A stretch of DNA of 64,000 nt from Acidimicrobiales bacterium. GTDB lineage: Bacteria > Actinomycetota > Acidimicrobiia > Acidimicrobiales > Acidimicrobilacustridaceae. Location of the stretch: contig JALOLR010000002.1 of NCBI GenBank assembly GCA_025455885.1, positions 1 through 64,000 of the forward strand. The letters run 5' to 3'. The notes beneath the pieces were generated by a model. The model was not told the origin of the DNA and ran no database searches. It saw only the letters and a list, made by a program, of their open reading frames with translations. Position numbers and translations under genes: made by a program. Shown here piece after piece: positions 41,469 to 49,301 of the stretch; position 1 is the stretch's first letter; each line of letters opens with the position of its first letter.

Positions 41469-42710
41469 TCAGGTGGCGGCCTTCGGCTCCTTCGGCAACC
41501 CGAGCACCCGTTCGCCGACGATGTTGCGCTGGATCTGCGACGTGCCCCCCCAGATGGTCTCCGAACGGCTGAAGAAGAACGACGACTGCAGGGCGTTCGC
41601 CGGGTACCGCGCGCTGGTCCGTCGCCGGCCGTAGCCGGGCACGGACTCCTCCACGGAGGGGTCGCCGAGGAGGATCTGGCCCTCCATGCCCAGGATGTCC
41701 ATGGCCAGTGCCATGACCTCCTGGTGGTACTCGCTCCAGAACATCTTGTTGGTCGCCCCGAGCGCGGTGACCCCCCGGTCCTTCTTCCCCGAGATCACCG
41801 TGGCCAGTGAGCGCAGCCCGTTGATCCGCATGATCTGGACCTTGCTGTGGCATCGGGCCAGGCGCTGGCGGATCAGCGGGTCGTGGACGGCCCCGTTGGC
41901 GCGGGCCAGCTCGATGACGTGGTGCAGCTCGGTCTCGAAGCGGCGGTGCCCGGTGGTGGCCGAGCTGCCCCGCTCGAAGCCGAGCGTGGTCATGGCGACC
42001 GCCCACCCGTTGTTCAGCCCCCCGACCACGTTCTCCACGGGACAGCGGGCGTCGGTGAAGAACACCTCGGCGAACTCGGCGGCGCCGTCGATCTGGTTGA
42101 TGGGCCGTACCTCGACGCCGGGCTGGTCCATCGGGCACAGGAGGTAGGAGATGCCCTTGTGCTTCGGTGCGTCGGGGTCGGTACGGCACAGGACGAAGAC
42201 GTAATCGGCCACGAAGCCCTGGGTCGTCCAGATCTTCTGGCCGTTGATGACCCACTCGTCGCCGTCGCGGACCGCCCGGGTGCCGAGCGCGGCCAGGTCC
42301 GACCCGGCGTCGGGCTCGGAGAAGCCCTGGCACCAGGCGATGGTGCCCGAGAGGATGCGGGGCAGGAACTCCTTCTTCTGCTCCTCGGTACCCCACTGCA
42401 GGATGGTCGGCCCCACGAGGGTGTCGCCGAAGAAGTCGGCACGCATCGGGGCCCCGGCCCGCGCGAACTCCTCGTTCAGCACGACGGCCTCCATGGTGGT
42501 GAGGCCCTTCCCTCCGTACTCCTTCGGCCAGGTCGCGCAGATCCATCCACCCTCGAAGAGCTTGCGGGTCCACTCCTCGCTCCACGCCGCCCGCTCGGCG
42601 TCGCCCATCCGAAACCCGGGCTCGAACCAGCCGTCGGGCAGGTTCTCCTCCAGCCAGGCACGGGCCTCGGCGCGGAAGGCATCGGTCTCGGGCGGATAGG
42701 TCAGGTCCAT
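41469..42710 (-). CDS. Acyl-CoA dehydrogenase
   Basis: FAD enzyme, 413 residues, that oxidises acyl-CoA and passes electrons to ETF. GFSEPDAGSDLAALGTRAVRDGDEWVINGQKIW and the flavin-binding WTTQGFVADYVFVL region are typical; the C-terminal TIWGGTSQIQRNIVGERVLGLP signature is present. The start is the ATG giving MDLTYPPETDAFRAEARAWLEENLPDGW, the usual N terminus. Chain-length or substrate class cannot be told. etfA and etfB are 5 kb away in the same window. Confidence 0.94.
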   Translation of the reverse strand: MDLTYPPETDAFRAEARAWLEENLPDGWFEPGFRMGDAERAAWSEEWTRKLFEGGWICATWPKEYGGKGLTTMEAVVLNEEFARAGAPMRADFFGDTLVGPTILQWGTEEQKKEFLPRILSGTIAWCQGFSEPDAGSDLAALGTRAVRDGDEWVINGQKIWTTQGFVADYVFVLCRTDPDAPKHKGISYLLCPMDQPGVEVRPINQIDGAAEFAEVFFTDARCPVENVVGGLNNGWAVAMTTLGFERGSSATTGHRRFETELHHVIELARANGAVHDPLIRQRLARCHSKVQIMRINGLRSLATVISGKKDRGVTALGATNKMFWSEYHQEVMALAMDILGMEGQILLGDPSVEESVPGYGRRRTSARYPANALQSSFFFSRSETIWGGTSQIQRNIVGERVLGLPKEPKAAT

Positions 42711-42782
42711 GCCGCCATTCTCGGCCGGTCCCCGCAGTCGTGCCAGACGGACGGCACCGGGTCGACGGCGGCCGGGGCGGGA

Positions 42783-42793
42783 CCCCCCCCCCC
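42783..42793 (+). repeat. Run of eleven C residues in a divergent promoter region
   Basis: The 135-bp gap between the acyl-CoA dehydrogenase and FrhB-like genes contains an 11-base C tract, 53 bp before the plus-strand start. Slippage here would alter promoter spacing, or it may be a sequencing-prone homopolymer. Confidence 0.8.
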
Positions 42794-42845
42794 GCAGGCC
42801 GGTGCCGGTGAGGGCGTCGTTGCCCGGGTTCACTAACCTCCGGGC

Positions 42846-44048
42846 ATGACGACGACCGACGCAGCCGCCCCCTCGCCCGCGCCGGCCAAGCCGGAACGCT
42901 GGACGTTCCAGTGGAAGGAGCTCTACAGCGAGGTCATCACCTCGGGGCTCTGCACGGGCTGCGCCGGATGCGTCATCTCCTGCCCGCACGACGTGATCGG
43001 CTACGACCACACCGCCGGCGGGTACAAGCCCTTCCACCTCGAGGAGGAGCTCGGGCTCGACAACTGCCTCCACGGGGAGAAGGGGTGCACGAGCTGCACG
43101 CGGGCCTGCCCCCGCTTCCGGCTCTGGGAGCCCCAGGCCGACGAGCACCTCTTCGGGCGCACCCGGGAGGACGACGAGGTCGCCGGCGTCCACGGCGACA
43201 TCCTGCTCACCAGGGCCAGCGACGACATGGTCCACGAGATGGGCCAGGACGGCGGGCTGGTGTCGGCCATCCTCATCTGGGCGATGCGCGAGGGCTACAT
43301 CGACGGGGCGCTGACGTCGTACCTCGAGGGCGGCGACGCCGCCAGCTGGAAGGCGGTGCCCGGCGTGGCCACCAACCGCGACGAGGTGCTGGCCGCCGCC
43401 GGGAGCCGCTACACCTACTCGGCCAACACCCTCGCCCTCGACGAGGCCCTCGAGCGGGGGCTGAAGCAGCTCGCGCTGGTCGGGATGAGCTGCCAGTCCT
43501 CGGTGCCGCCCGTGATGTGGAGCCGCAAGATCGGCAAGATCGGCAAGCCGATCGTGTTCAACATCGGGCTCCTGTGCTCGAAGACCTTCGACGACGCCAT
43601 CTTCGAGGAGCTCTTCGAGGCGAAGTACCGCCTGGCCAAGTCCGAGATCGTGAAGATGAACATCAAAGGGGTCTTCCAGATCTGGATGCGCGACGGGAGC
43701 TACCACGAGGTCAACCTGAAGGAGTGCCACGCCTGGACGAGGGAGGGCTGCACGCACTGCCCCGACTTCGCCGCCGAGCACGCCGACATCTCCACCGGGG
43801 GGATCGGCAAGGACAACGACTGGACGCTCACCATCGTCAGGACGGACCTCGGTCGGGAGATCATCACGCGGATGATCGCCGACGGATCGATCATCGCCCG
43901 CCCGGGCGACGAGGACCCGGGCGCGATCGCGCTGATGCGCAAGCTGGCCGAGAAGAGCCGGTCGCGCTGGCCGAAGTGGGCCGAGCCCGGCGTCCGCCTC
44001 GGCCTCCCCGAGAAGAAGGCCCCGGCGAAGGCCGGGGCGGGAGGCTGA
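42846..44048 (+). CDS. Coenzyme F420 hydrogenase/dehydrogenase beta-subunit-like Fe-S flavoprotein
   Basis: 400 residues of the FrhB/FdhB family. Two ferredoxin-like cysteine sets near the N terminus, CTGCAGCVISCP (Cys36, 39, 42, 46) and Cys74/81/84/88 (CTSCTRACP), suggest two [4Fe-4S] clusters; then the FrhB N domain (DMVHEMGQDGGLVSAILIWA) and C domain (IVFNIGLLCSKTFDD and ECHAWTREGCTHCPDFAAEHADIS). No alpha/gamma hydrogenase genes are adjacent, so it likely works as a stand-alone F420 or flavin reductase. ATG start. Confidence 0.88.
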   Translation: MTTTDAAAPSPAPAKPERWTFQWKELYSEVITSGLCTGCAGCVISCPHDVIGYDHTAGGYKPFHLEEELGLDNCLHGEKGCTSCTRACPRFRLWEPQADEHLFGRTREDDEVAGVHGDILLTRASDDMVHEMGQDGGLVSAILIWAMREGYIDGALTSYLEGGDAASWKAVPGVATNRDEVLAAAGSRYTYSANTLALDEALERGLKQLALVGMSCQSSVPPVMWSRKIGKIGKPIVFNIGLLCSKTFDDAIFEELFEAKYRLAKSEIVKMNIKGVFQIWMRDGSYHEVNLKECHAWTREGCTHCPDFAAEHADISTGGIGKDNDWTLTIVRTDLGREIITRMIADGSIIARPGDEDPGAIALMRKLAEKSRSRWPKWAEPGVRLGLPEKKAPAKAGAGG

Positions 44049-44067
44049 CCGCTTCCCGCGTGGCGAC

Positions 44068-44583
44068 CTAGCCGTCGCGGGCCACTCCGCCGGGGGTGGT
44101 GTCCTGGGAGACGGGCGGCAGCGAGGTCGTCGTCTCGGTCGGGAGCGTCGTGGCCGAGCCACCCGTCGGGCCGGACCGTGCGCACGCCTTCAGGTCGTCC
44201 TGCACGGCGGCCGGGAGCGTGTTGAACGCCTCTCCCGGGTTGTCGCCCTCCAGGTCGTCGTTGAGCTCGATGAAGGTGGGGCCCACGTACCCGGGCTTCG
44301 AGGTGTCGTCGGAGTTGAACGGCACCTGATCGACGAACACCTGGAACTGGCACTCGCACTGCGGCTGGGAACCACCGGCCACGTCGGGCGAGAGCGTGTC
44401 GTCGGTGACGGCGAGGGTGTCGTTGGTGAGGTTCACGTAGCGGTTGAGGCAGCCCTCGAGGAAGTTCTGCTCCACGACGGCGTCGTCGTACGACGTCGGG
44501 GTGTTGCTGGGGGCGCACGCCGTGAGGCCGAGCGCGACCACCGCGGCCAGCCCGGCCATCCTGGCGCCCGTTCGTCGCTGCAT
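44068..44583 (-). CDS. Putative lipoprotein of unknown function
   Basis: 171 residues: lipoprotein signal with lipobox LGLTAC (Cys at about 23), then a small exported domain with Cys pair in QPQCECQF and further Cys in EGCLNRY and KACARSG, ending in a Thr/Ser/Pro-rich tail. No family recognised. It converges with the FrhB-like gene, 19 bp apart. GAGGA lies about 12 bases before the ATG. Confidence 0.75.
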   Translation of the reverse strand: MQRRTGARMAGLAAVVALGLTACAPSNTPTSYDDAVVEQNFLEGCLNRYVNLTNDTLAVTDDTLSPDVAGGSQPQCECQFQVFVDQVPFNSDDTSKPGYVGPTFIELNDDLEGDNPGEAFNTLPAAVQDDLKACARSGPTGGSATTLPTETTTSLPPVSQDTTPGGVARDG

Positions 44584-44645
44584 GTTCTGGAACCGTCCTC
44601 GTCGTGGAGTCCGGGAGAGCCCGGGCCGCCGGACACCGTATCGGC

Positions 44646-45410
44646 TCACCGTGACGACCCGGAATCGGGGACGGGGCCACGCAGCCCTGCGAGGGTGGCG
44701 GCGCGCTCGAACGCCGCGTCGAGCATCGGCTCGGTGAGGCGCCCGGTGAACGTGTTCTGCTGGCTCACGTGGTAGCAGCCGAGCAGGGTGAGGCCCGACC
44801 CGAGCGCCACCTCGACCCCGTGGCCGAACCGGGGGCGGGGGCGGAGGTCGAAGTGGGCGGCGACGGCCGCGAAGCCCACTCCGCCGAGCGCCACGACGAC
44901 CCGCATCGACCGCAGCAGGGCGAGCTCCCGGCGCAGGAACGGGGCGCACGCGGCGCGTTCGTCGGCCGTGGGTCGGTTGGCCGGCGGTGCGCAGCGCACG
45001 GGGGCGGTGACCCACGCTCCCCGCAGCCCGAGCCCGTCGTCGCGGTGGCGGCTCTCCGGTTGGTTGGCCAGGCCGGCCCGCCACATCGCGCCGAAGAGCC
45101 AGTCACCCGAGCGGTCCCCGGTGAACATGCGCCCGGTCCGGTTGGCGCCGTGCGCGGCGGGCGCCAGGCCGACGACGACGATGCGGGCGTCGGGGTCGCC
45201 GAACCCGGGCACGGGCCGACCCCAGTACTCCTGGTCGGCGTAGGCCGCCCGCCGCTCGCGCGCCACCTGGGCCCGCCACGCCACCAGTCGGGGGCACCGA
45301 TCGCACGCGACGACGTCTGCGGCCACCGTCTCGAGCGAATCGTGCACCGACGGACCGTACCCAGCCAGGTCGGTCCTCGGGGACGACCTCGGTATCGTGA
45401 CCCCGCTCAT
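44646..45410 (-). CDS. Family 5 (UdgB-type) uracil-DNA glycosylase
   Basis: Removes uracil, and in this family also hypoxanthine or xanthine, from DNA. 254 residues. Four Fe-S cysteines at 36, 39 (CDRCPRLVAW), 140 (VRCAPPANRP) and 212 (LLGCYHVSQQNT). Motif A is GLAPAAHGANRTGRMFTGDR, lacking the catalytic Asp/Asn of other families as expected for family 5; motif B is HVSQQNTFTGRLT. ATG with GGGGAG just upstream; GTG at 45347 is an alternative. The ATG overlaps the divergent phosphatase start. Confidence 0.94.
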   Translation of the reverse strand: MSGVTIPRSSPRTDLAGYGPSVHDSLETVAADVVACDRCPRLVAWRAQVARERRAAYADQEYWGRPVPGFGDPDARIVVVGLAPAAHGANRTGRMFTGDRSGDWLFGAMWRAGLANQPESRHRDDGLGLRGAWVTAPVRCAPPANRPTADERAACAPFLRRELALLRSMRVVVALGGVGFAAVAAHFDLRPRPRFGHGVEVALGSGLTLLGCYHVSQQNTFTGRLTEPMLDAAFERAATLAGLRGPVPDSGSSR

Positions 45411-46056
45411 GGCTCCCCGACGCACGACCCCTCCGCCGACGATGGTGCTCCTGGTGCGCCACGGCCAGACGCCGACGACGGGCACCACCCTTCCCGGACG
45501 GGCCAAGGGGCTCCACCTGGCGGACAGCGGACGGGCCCAGGCGCAACGAGCCGCCGAGCGCATCGCCGCGCTGAAGAAGGTCACGGCGGTCTACGCGTCA
45601 CCGCTCGAGCGGGCCCGCGAGACGGCCGCGCCGATCGCCGCGGCACGAGGGCTGCGGGTGATCCGCGAGCGCGGTCTGCTCGAGTGCGACTTCGGCGACT
45701 GGACGGGCGAGAAGCTCTCCAAGCTCAACAAGCTCCCGGAGTGGACGACGGTGCAGCGCTACCCGAGTGGGTTCCGCTTCCCCGGCGGTGAGTCGTTCGT
45801 GGAGATGCAGACCCGGATGTGCTCGACGATCGACCGCCTGGTGGCCCGCCACCCCGGCGAGACGATCGTGGCGGTCTCCCATGCCGACCCCATCAAGGGC
45901 GCGCTCGCCCAGGCCCTCGGCACCCACCTCGACCTCTTCCAGCGGATCGTCGTGTCGCCCTGCTCGATCTCGGTGGTGCTCTACGGGGCCGGCGGGCCGG
46001 CGGTGCTGGCCGCCAACTCCACCGGCGACGACCTCACCACGCTCGGTCTGTCGTGA
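45409..46056 (+). CDS. Histidine phosphatase family protein (MSMEG_4193 type)
   Basis: About 215 residues, phosphoglycerate-mutase-like. Catalytic RHG in VLLVRHGQTPTTG, the VYASPLERARETA segment, the second-half Glu in LLECDFGDWTG and the second catalytic His in VAVSHADPIKGALAQAL. Start is uncertain between GTG 45397, ATG 45409 and ATG 45442. First gene of a conserved actinobacterial trio with DUF3090 and SCO1664 proteins; its stop overlaps the next start by one base. Confidence 0.88.
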   Translation: MAPRRTTPPPTMVLLVRHGQTPTTGTTLPGRAKGLHLADSGRAQAQRAAERIAALKKVTAVYASPLERARETAAPIAAARGLRVIRERGLLECDFGDWTGEKLSKLNKLPEWTTVQRYPSGFRFPGGESFVEMQTRMCSTIDRLVARHPGETIVAVSHADPIKGALAQALGTHLDLFQRIVVSPCSISVVLYGAGGPAVLAANSTGDDLTTLGLS

Positions 46057-46562
46057 TGATCGAGTCGTTCGACTTCCCGAGCCCCGACCTGGTGATGCCG
46101 TGCACGATCGGCGAACCGGGTGACCGCCTCTTCCTGCTGCACGTCGTGCACGACCGGGTGCCCGTCCTCTTCAAGCTCGAGAAATCGCAGGTGGCGGCGC
46201 TGTGCGACTACCTCGCCGGCATCCTCGCCGACCTCCCGCCCATCGCCGAGGCCGACATCCCCGCGGCGTGCGGGCCCCCCGACCCGCAGTCGGCCATCAC
46301 GTCGTGGCCGATCGGGTCTCTGGCCGTCGCCTACGAAGAGGACGACGACCGGATTCTGATCGTCGCCGAGCCGTTCGAGGACGCCGCGGACGAGGACGGG
46401 CTCGACGAGGGACTTCCCACGGCCCGCATCCGGATGACCCGCGCCCAGGTCGCCGGCTTCATCCGTGCCGGGCGCGAGCTGGTGGCGGCGGGGCGCCCGC
46501 CGTGCCCTCTGTGCGGCCAGCCCATGGGCCCCGGGAGGCATGCGTGCCCCCGCATGAACTGA
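46056..46562 (+). CDS. DUF3090 family protein
   Basis: 168 residues: PSPDLVMPCTIGEPGDRLFLLHVVHD start, a central acidic strand-rich domain, and a C-terminal zinc-ribbon-like CPLCGQPMGPGRHACPRMN, all typical of DUF3090. ATG shares one base with the upstream stop (TGATG). Function unknown; always found beside the histidine phosphatase and SCO1664 genes. The gene overlaps the next by 19 bp. Confidence 0.9.
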   Translation: MIESFDFPSPDLVMPCTIGEPGDRLFLLHVVHDRVPVLFKLEKSQVAALCDYLAGILADLPPIAEADIPAACGPPDPQSAITSWPIGSLAVAYEEDDDRILIVAEPFEDAADEDGLDEGLPTARIRMTRAQVAGFIRAGRELVAAGRPPCPLCGQPMGPGRHACPRMN

Positions 46563-47254
46563 GCGACCGGGAGCTGCTGGAGCGAGGACGGCTCGAGATC
46601 CTCGGGCGGATGCCCTGGAGCTCCAACGGGACCTTCCTCGCCGAGGCCTGCCTGGACGGCCGGACGACGAAGGCGATCTACAAGCCCCACCGCGGCGAGC
46701 GACCCTTGTGGGACTTCCCCGACGGCCTCTACCGGCGGGAGGTGGCCGCCCACGAGCTGAGCACGGCGCTGGGCTGGGAGCTCGTCCCCCTCACGATCGT
46801 CCGCGACGAGGGCCCTCTCGGGGTGGGGTCGCTCCAGGCGTTCGTCGACGCCGACTTCGAGCAGCACTACTTCACCCTCGTCGAGGACGAGGCCCACCAC
46901 GAGACGTTCCGTCGCATGGCCGCCTTCGACTTCGTCGCCAACAACACCGACCGCAAGAGCGGCCACTGCCTCATCGACGGCGACGGTCACATCTGGGGGA
47001 TCGACAACGGGTTGTCGTTCCACGCCGACTTCAAGCTGCGCACCGTCATCTGGGAGTTCGCCGGCGAGCCGCTCGACGACGCCGTGCTCGCCGACCTCGA
47101 TCGCCTGGCCTCGGACGACCTCCCCGAGGCGCTCGTTGCGCTGCTCGGGGTGTTCGAACGTGACGCGCTCCAGGCCCGGGCGAGAGCGCTGGTGCGCAAC
47201 GGCGAGCTCCCCACCGACCCGAGCGGGCAGCGCTACCCCTGGCCCCTGGTCTAG
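46544..47254 (+). CDS. SCO1664-family protein (PI3/4-kinase-like fold)
   Basis: 236 residues. Kinase-like features include KAIYKPHRGERPLWDFPDGLYRREVAAHELS (ATP-binding Lys), FDFVANNTDRKSGHCLID (catalytic loop-like Asn/Asp) and HIWGIDNGLSFHADFKLRT (DNG metal motif). GTG start lies inside the DUF3090 gene with GGGAGG 6 bases upstream. In Mycobacterium this trio is followed by mshC; here it is followed by a convergent etf pair, so mshC is not local. Substrate unknown. Confidence 0.9.
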   Translation: MPPHELSDRELLERGRLEILGRMPWSSNGTFLAEACLDGRTTKAIYKPHRGERPLWDFPDGLYRREVAAHELSTALGWELVPLTIVRDEGPLGVGSLQAFVDADFEQHYFTLVEDEAHHETFRRMAAFDFVANNTDRKSGHCLIDGDGHIWGIDNGLSFHADFKLRTVIWEFAGEPLDDAVLADLDRLASDDLPEALVALLGVFERDALQARARALVRNGELPTDPSGQRYPWPLV

Positions 47255-47265
47255 GTCGCGCACGC

Positions 47266-47280
47266 GGAACCGGAGGTTCC
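47266..47280 (+). terminator. Hairpin after the SCO1664-family gene
   Basis: GGAACC-GGA-GGTTCC, perfect 6-bp stem, 11 bp after the stop. A second hairpin GGAGGG-GAA-CCCTCC follows at 47327-47341. Confidence 0.5.
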
Positions 47281-47381
47281 CCGGCGAGTTGACCGACCCG
47301 AGCTCCGCTCGGCGCTCAGGCCCCTCGGAGGGGAACCCTCCTGCAGGCCCTGTGCGGGGGCGATGCCCCCACACCCCCTGA

Positions 47382-47410
47382 GCGGGTGGCGACCTGGCGG
47401 CGCCACCCGC
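47382..47410 (-). terminator. Strong hairpin after etfA
   Basis: GCGGGTGGCG / CGCCACCCGC, perfect 10-bp inverted repeat with a 9-base loop, 18 bp after the etfA stop in the 174-bp convergent gap. A further GGGGGC-GAT-GCCCCC hairpin lies at 47356-47370. Confidence 0.6.
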
Positions 47411-47428
47411 AGGGAACGGGGAGCCGGG

Positions 47429-48400
47429 TCAGCGGCCGTTGAGCGCCTCGAGGAGGGCGGGGAGCACCTTGTGCACGTCGCCCACGATGCCCAGGTCGCT
47501 GATCCCGAAGATGGGGGCCTCGGCGTCCTTGTTGATGGCGATGATGTTCTTGGAGCCCTTCATCCCGACCATGTGCTGCGTGGCCCCGGAGATGCCCGCG
47601 GCGATGTAGACGGTCGGCTTGACCACCTTGCCGGTCTGGCCGACCTGGTAGCTGTAGGGCACCCAACCGGCGTCGACGATGGCGCGGCTCGCACCCGGGG
47701 CGCCCTTGAGCGCCTTGGCGAGGTCCTCGATCATCTCGAACTTCTCGCTCTCGCCGAGCCCTCGCCCGCCGGCGACGACGATCGCGGCCTCGTCGAGGGA
47801 GGGGCCGGAGCGCTCCTCGACGTGCCGGTTGACGATCGTGGCCCCCCCGCTGCGGCCGGAGTCCGGCACGGCGATCGTCTCGACCCCGGCCGGTGCGCCA
47901 CCGGACGGCTCGGCCGCGAAGGACTTCGGGCGGACGAGGACCAGGTAGGGGCCATCCGAGGTGAAGGTCGTCTTCACGTTGGTCGAACCGCCGAAGACCG
48001 GCTCGGTGGTGACGAGGCTGGAGCCCTCGACCTCGACGTCGACGTTGTTGGTGATGACGGTCCGGTCGAGCTTCACGGAGAGCCGACCGGCGACGTCACG
48101 ACCGGTGTAGGAGGTCGGGAAGAGGATGGCGTCGGGGGCGTGGGTCGCCACGGCGTCGGCGAGGGCACCGGCGACGGGGACGCCGGGGAGCGCCCCGCCG
48201 AGGTCACCGGTGGTCAGCACCTTCGTGGCGCCGTACTCGCCGAGCACGGCGGCCACGGCATCGGCGTCGCCGCCGGCGTAGACGGCCTCGACGGTGTCGC
48301 CGAGCTCGCGGGCCTTGGTGAGGAGCTCGAGGGTGGCGGAGCTCGGCGTGGCGTCGGCCGCCTCGGCGAACACCCAGATCTTGGGAAGCGTCATTGTCAT
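47429..48400 (-). CDS. etfA: Electron transfer flavoprotein subunit alpha
   Basis: 323 residues. The C-terminal FAD site is complete: VAGGRGLGESEKFEMIEDLAKALKG, SRAIVDAGWVPYSYQVGQTGK, YIAAGISGATQHMVGM and IIAINKDAEAPIF. The ATG is chosen by AGGAGAAC directly upstream; a second ATG lies 6 bp downstream. Pairs with EtfB to carry electrons from acyl-CoA dehydrogenases to the menaquinone pool. Confidence 0.97.
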   Translation of the reverse strand: MTMTLPKIWVFAEAADATPSSATLELLTKARELGDTVEAVYAGGDADAVAAVLGEYGATKVLTTGDLGGALPGVPVAGALADAVATHAPDAILFPTSYTGRDVAGRLSVKLDRTVITNNVDVEVEGSSLVTTEPVFGGSTNVKTTFTSDGPYLVLVRPKSFAAEPSGGAPAGVETIAVPDSGRSGGATIVNRHVEERSGPSLDEAAIVVAGGRGLGESEKFEMIEDLAKALKGAPGASRAIVDAGWVPYSYQVGQTGKVVKPTVYIAAGISGATQHMVGMKGSKNIIAINKDAEAPIFGISDLGIVGDVHKVLPALLEALNGR

Positions 48401-48413
48401 GTTCTCCTGTGAC

Positions 48414-49193
48414 CTAGATGACCTTGAGGTTGTCGAGGTAGGCGACGATCTTCTCGAAGCCGGTGCCGTCGTCTTCGACGACCTCGCCGGCCTCACGGGC
48501 CGGGGCGTCCTCGATCGAGACGATCTCCTGGCGGGCGCCCGCCCAGCCGACCTGGCCGTCGAGCCCGAGGTCGGCGACGGTCAGGTTCTCGACCGGCTTC
48601 GACTTGGCGGCCATGATCCCCTTGAACGACGGGTAGCGGGGCTCCACCACGCCGGCGGTGACCGACACGACGGCGGGCAGCGGGCACTCGACGTCGTCGT
48701 AGCCGTTGTCGGTCTGGCGCTGCACCTTGGCGGTGGTGCCGTCGACCTCGATCTGCTTGGCGAAGGTGACCGACGGGAGGTCGAGCAGCGCGGCGATCTG
48801 CTCGGGCACCGTGCCCGTGTAGCCGTCGCTCGACTCGGTGGCGGTGAGCACGAGGTCGGCGCCCTCCACCCGCTCGACGGCCTTGGCCAGCACCTTGGCG
48901 GTGCCGAGGGCGTCGGTCCCGGCGAGGGCGGGGTCGCTGACGAGGATGGCCTTGGCGGCGCCCATGGCGAGGGCGGTGCGCAGCCCGCTCACCTCGTCGT
49001 TCGGGGCCATGGAGACGAGGGTGACCTCGCCGCCCCCGGCCGCGGTGACGAGCTGGAGGGCCATCTCGACCCCGTAGGAGTCCGACTCGTCGAGGATGAG
49101 CTTGCCGCTCCGATCGAGGGTCTTGGTGGTGGGATCCAACGAACCCGGGTCAGCCGGGTCCGGGATCTGCTTGACGCAGACGACGACGTTCAT
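48414..49193 (-). CDS. etfB: Electron transfer flavoprotein subunit beta
   Basis: 259 residues beginning MNVVVCVKQIPDPADPGSL. AMP-binding DLVLTATESSDGYTGTVPEQIAALLDLP and the recognition-loop region VECPLPAVVSVTAGVVEPRYPSFKGIMAAKSKP are intact. An ATG 9 bp upstream is in frame, but the conserved start is the one used. etfA follows after 13 bp. Confidence 0.97.
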   Translation of the reverse strand: MNVVVCVKQIPDPADPGSLDPTTKTLDRSGKLILDESDSYGVEMALQLVTAAGGGEVTLVSMAPNDEVSGLRTALAMGAAKAILVSDPALAGTDALGTAKVLAKAVERVEGADLVLTATESSDGYTGTVPEQIAALLDLPSVTFAKQIEVDGTTAKVQRQTDNGYDDVECPLPAVVSVTAGVVEPRYPSFKGIMAAKSKPVENLTVADLGLDGQVGWAGARQEIVSIEDAPAREAGEVVEDDGTGFEKIVAYLDNLKVI

Positions 49194-49301
49194 GCCCGCC
49201 ATTCTCGGCCGTCAGTCGGCTGTGGGCCAAATTCCGCGGGGTGCTCGGGGCAGGGGACGGCGGAGGCGGGCCGGTCGGGCCTCCGCTACCGTCGCCGTCT
49301 C

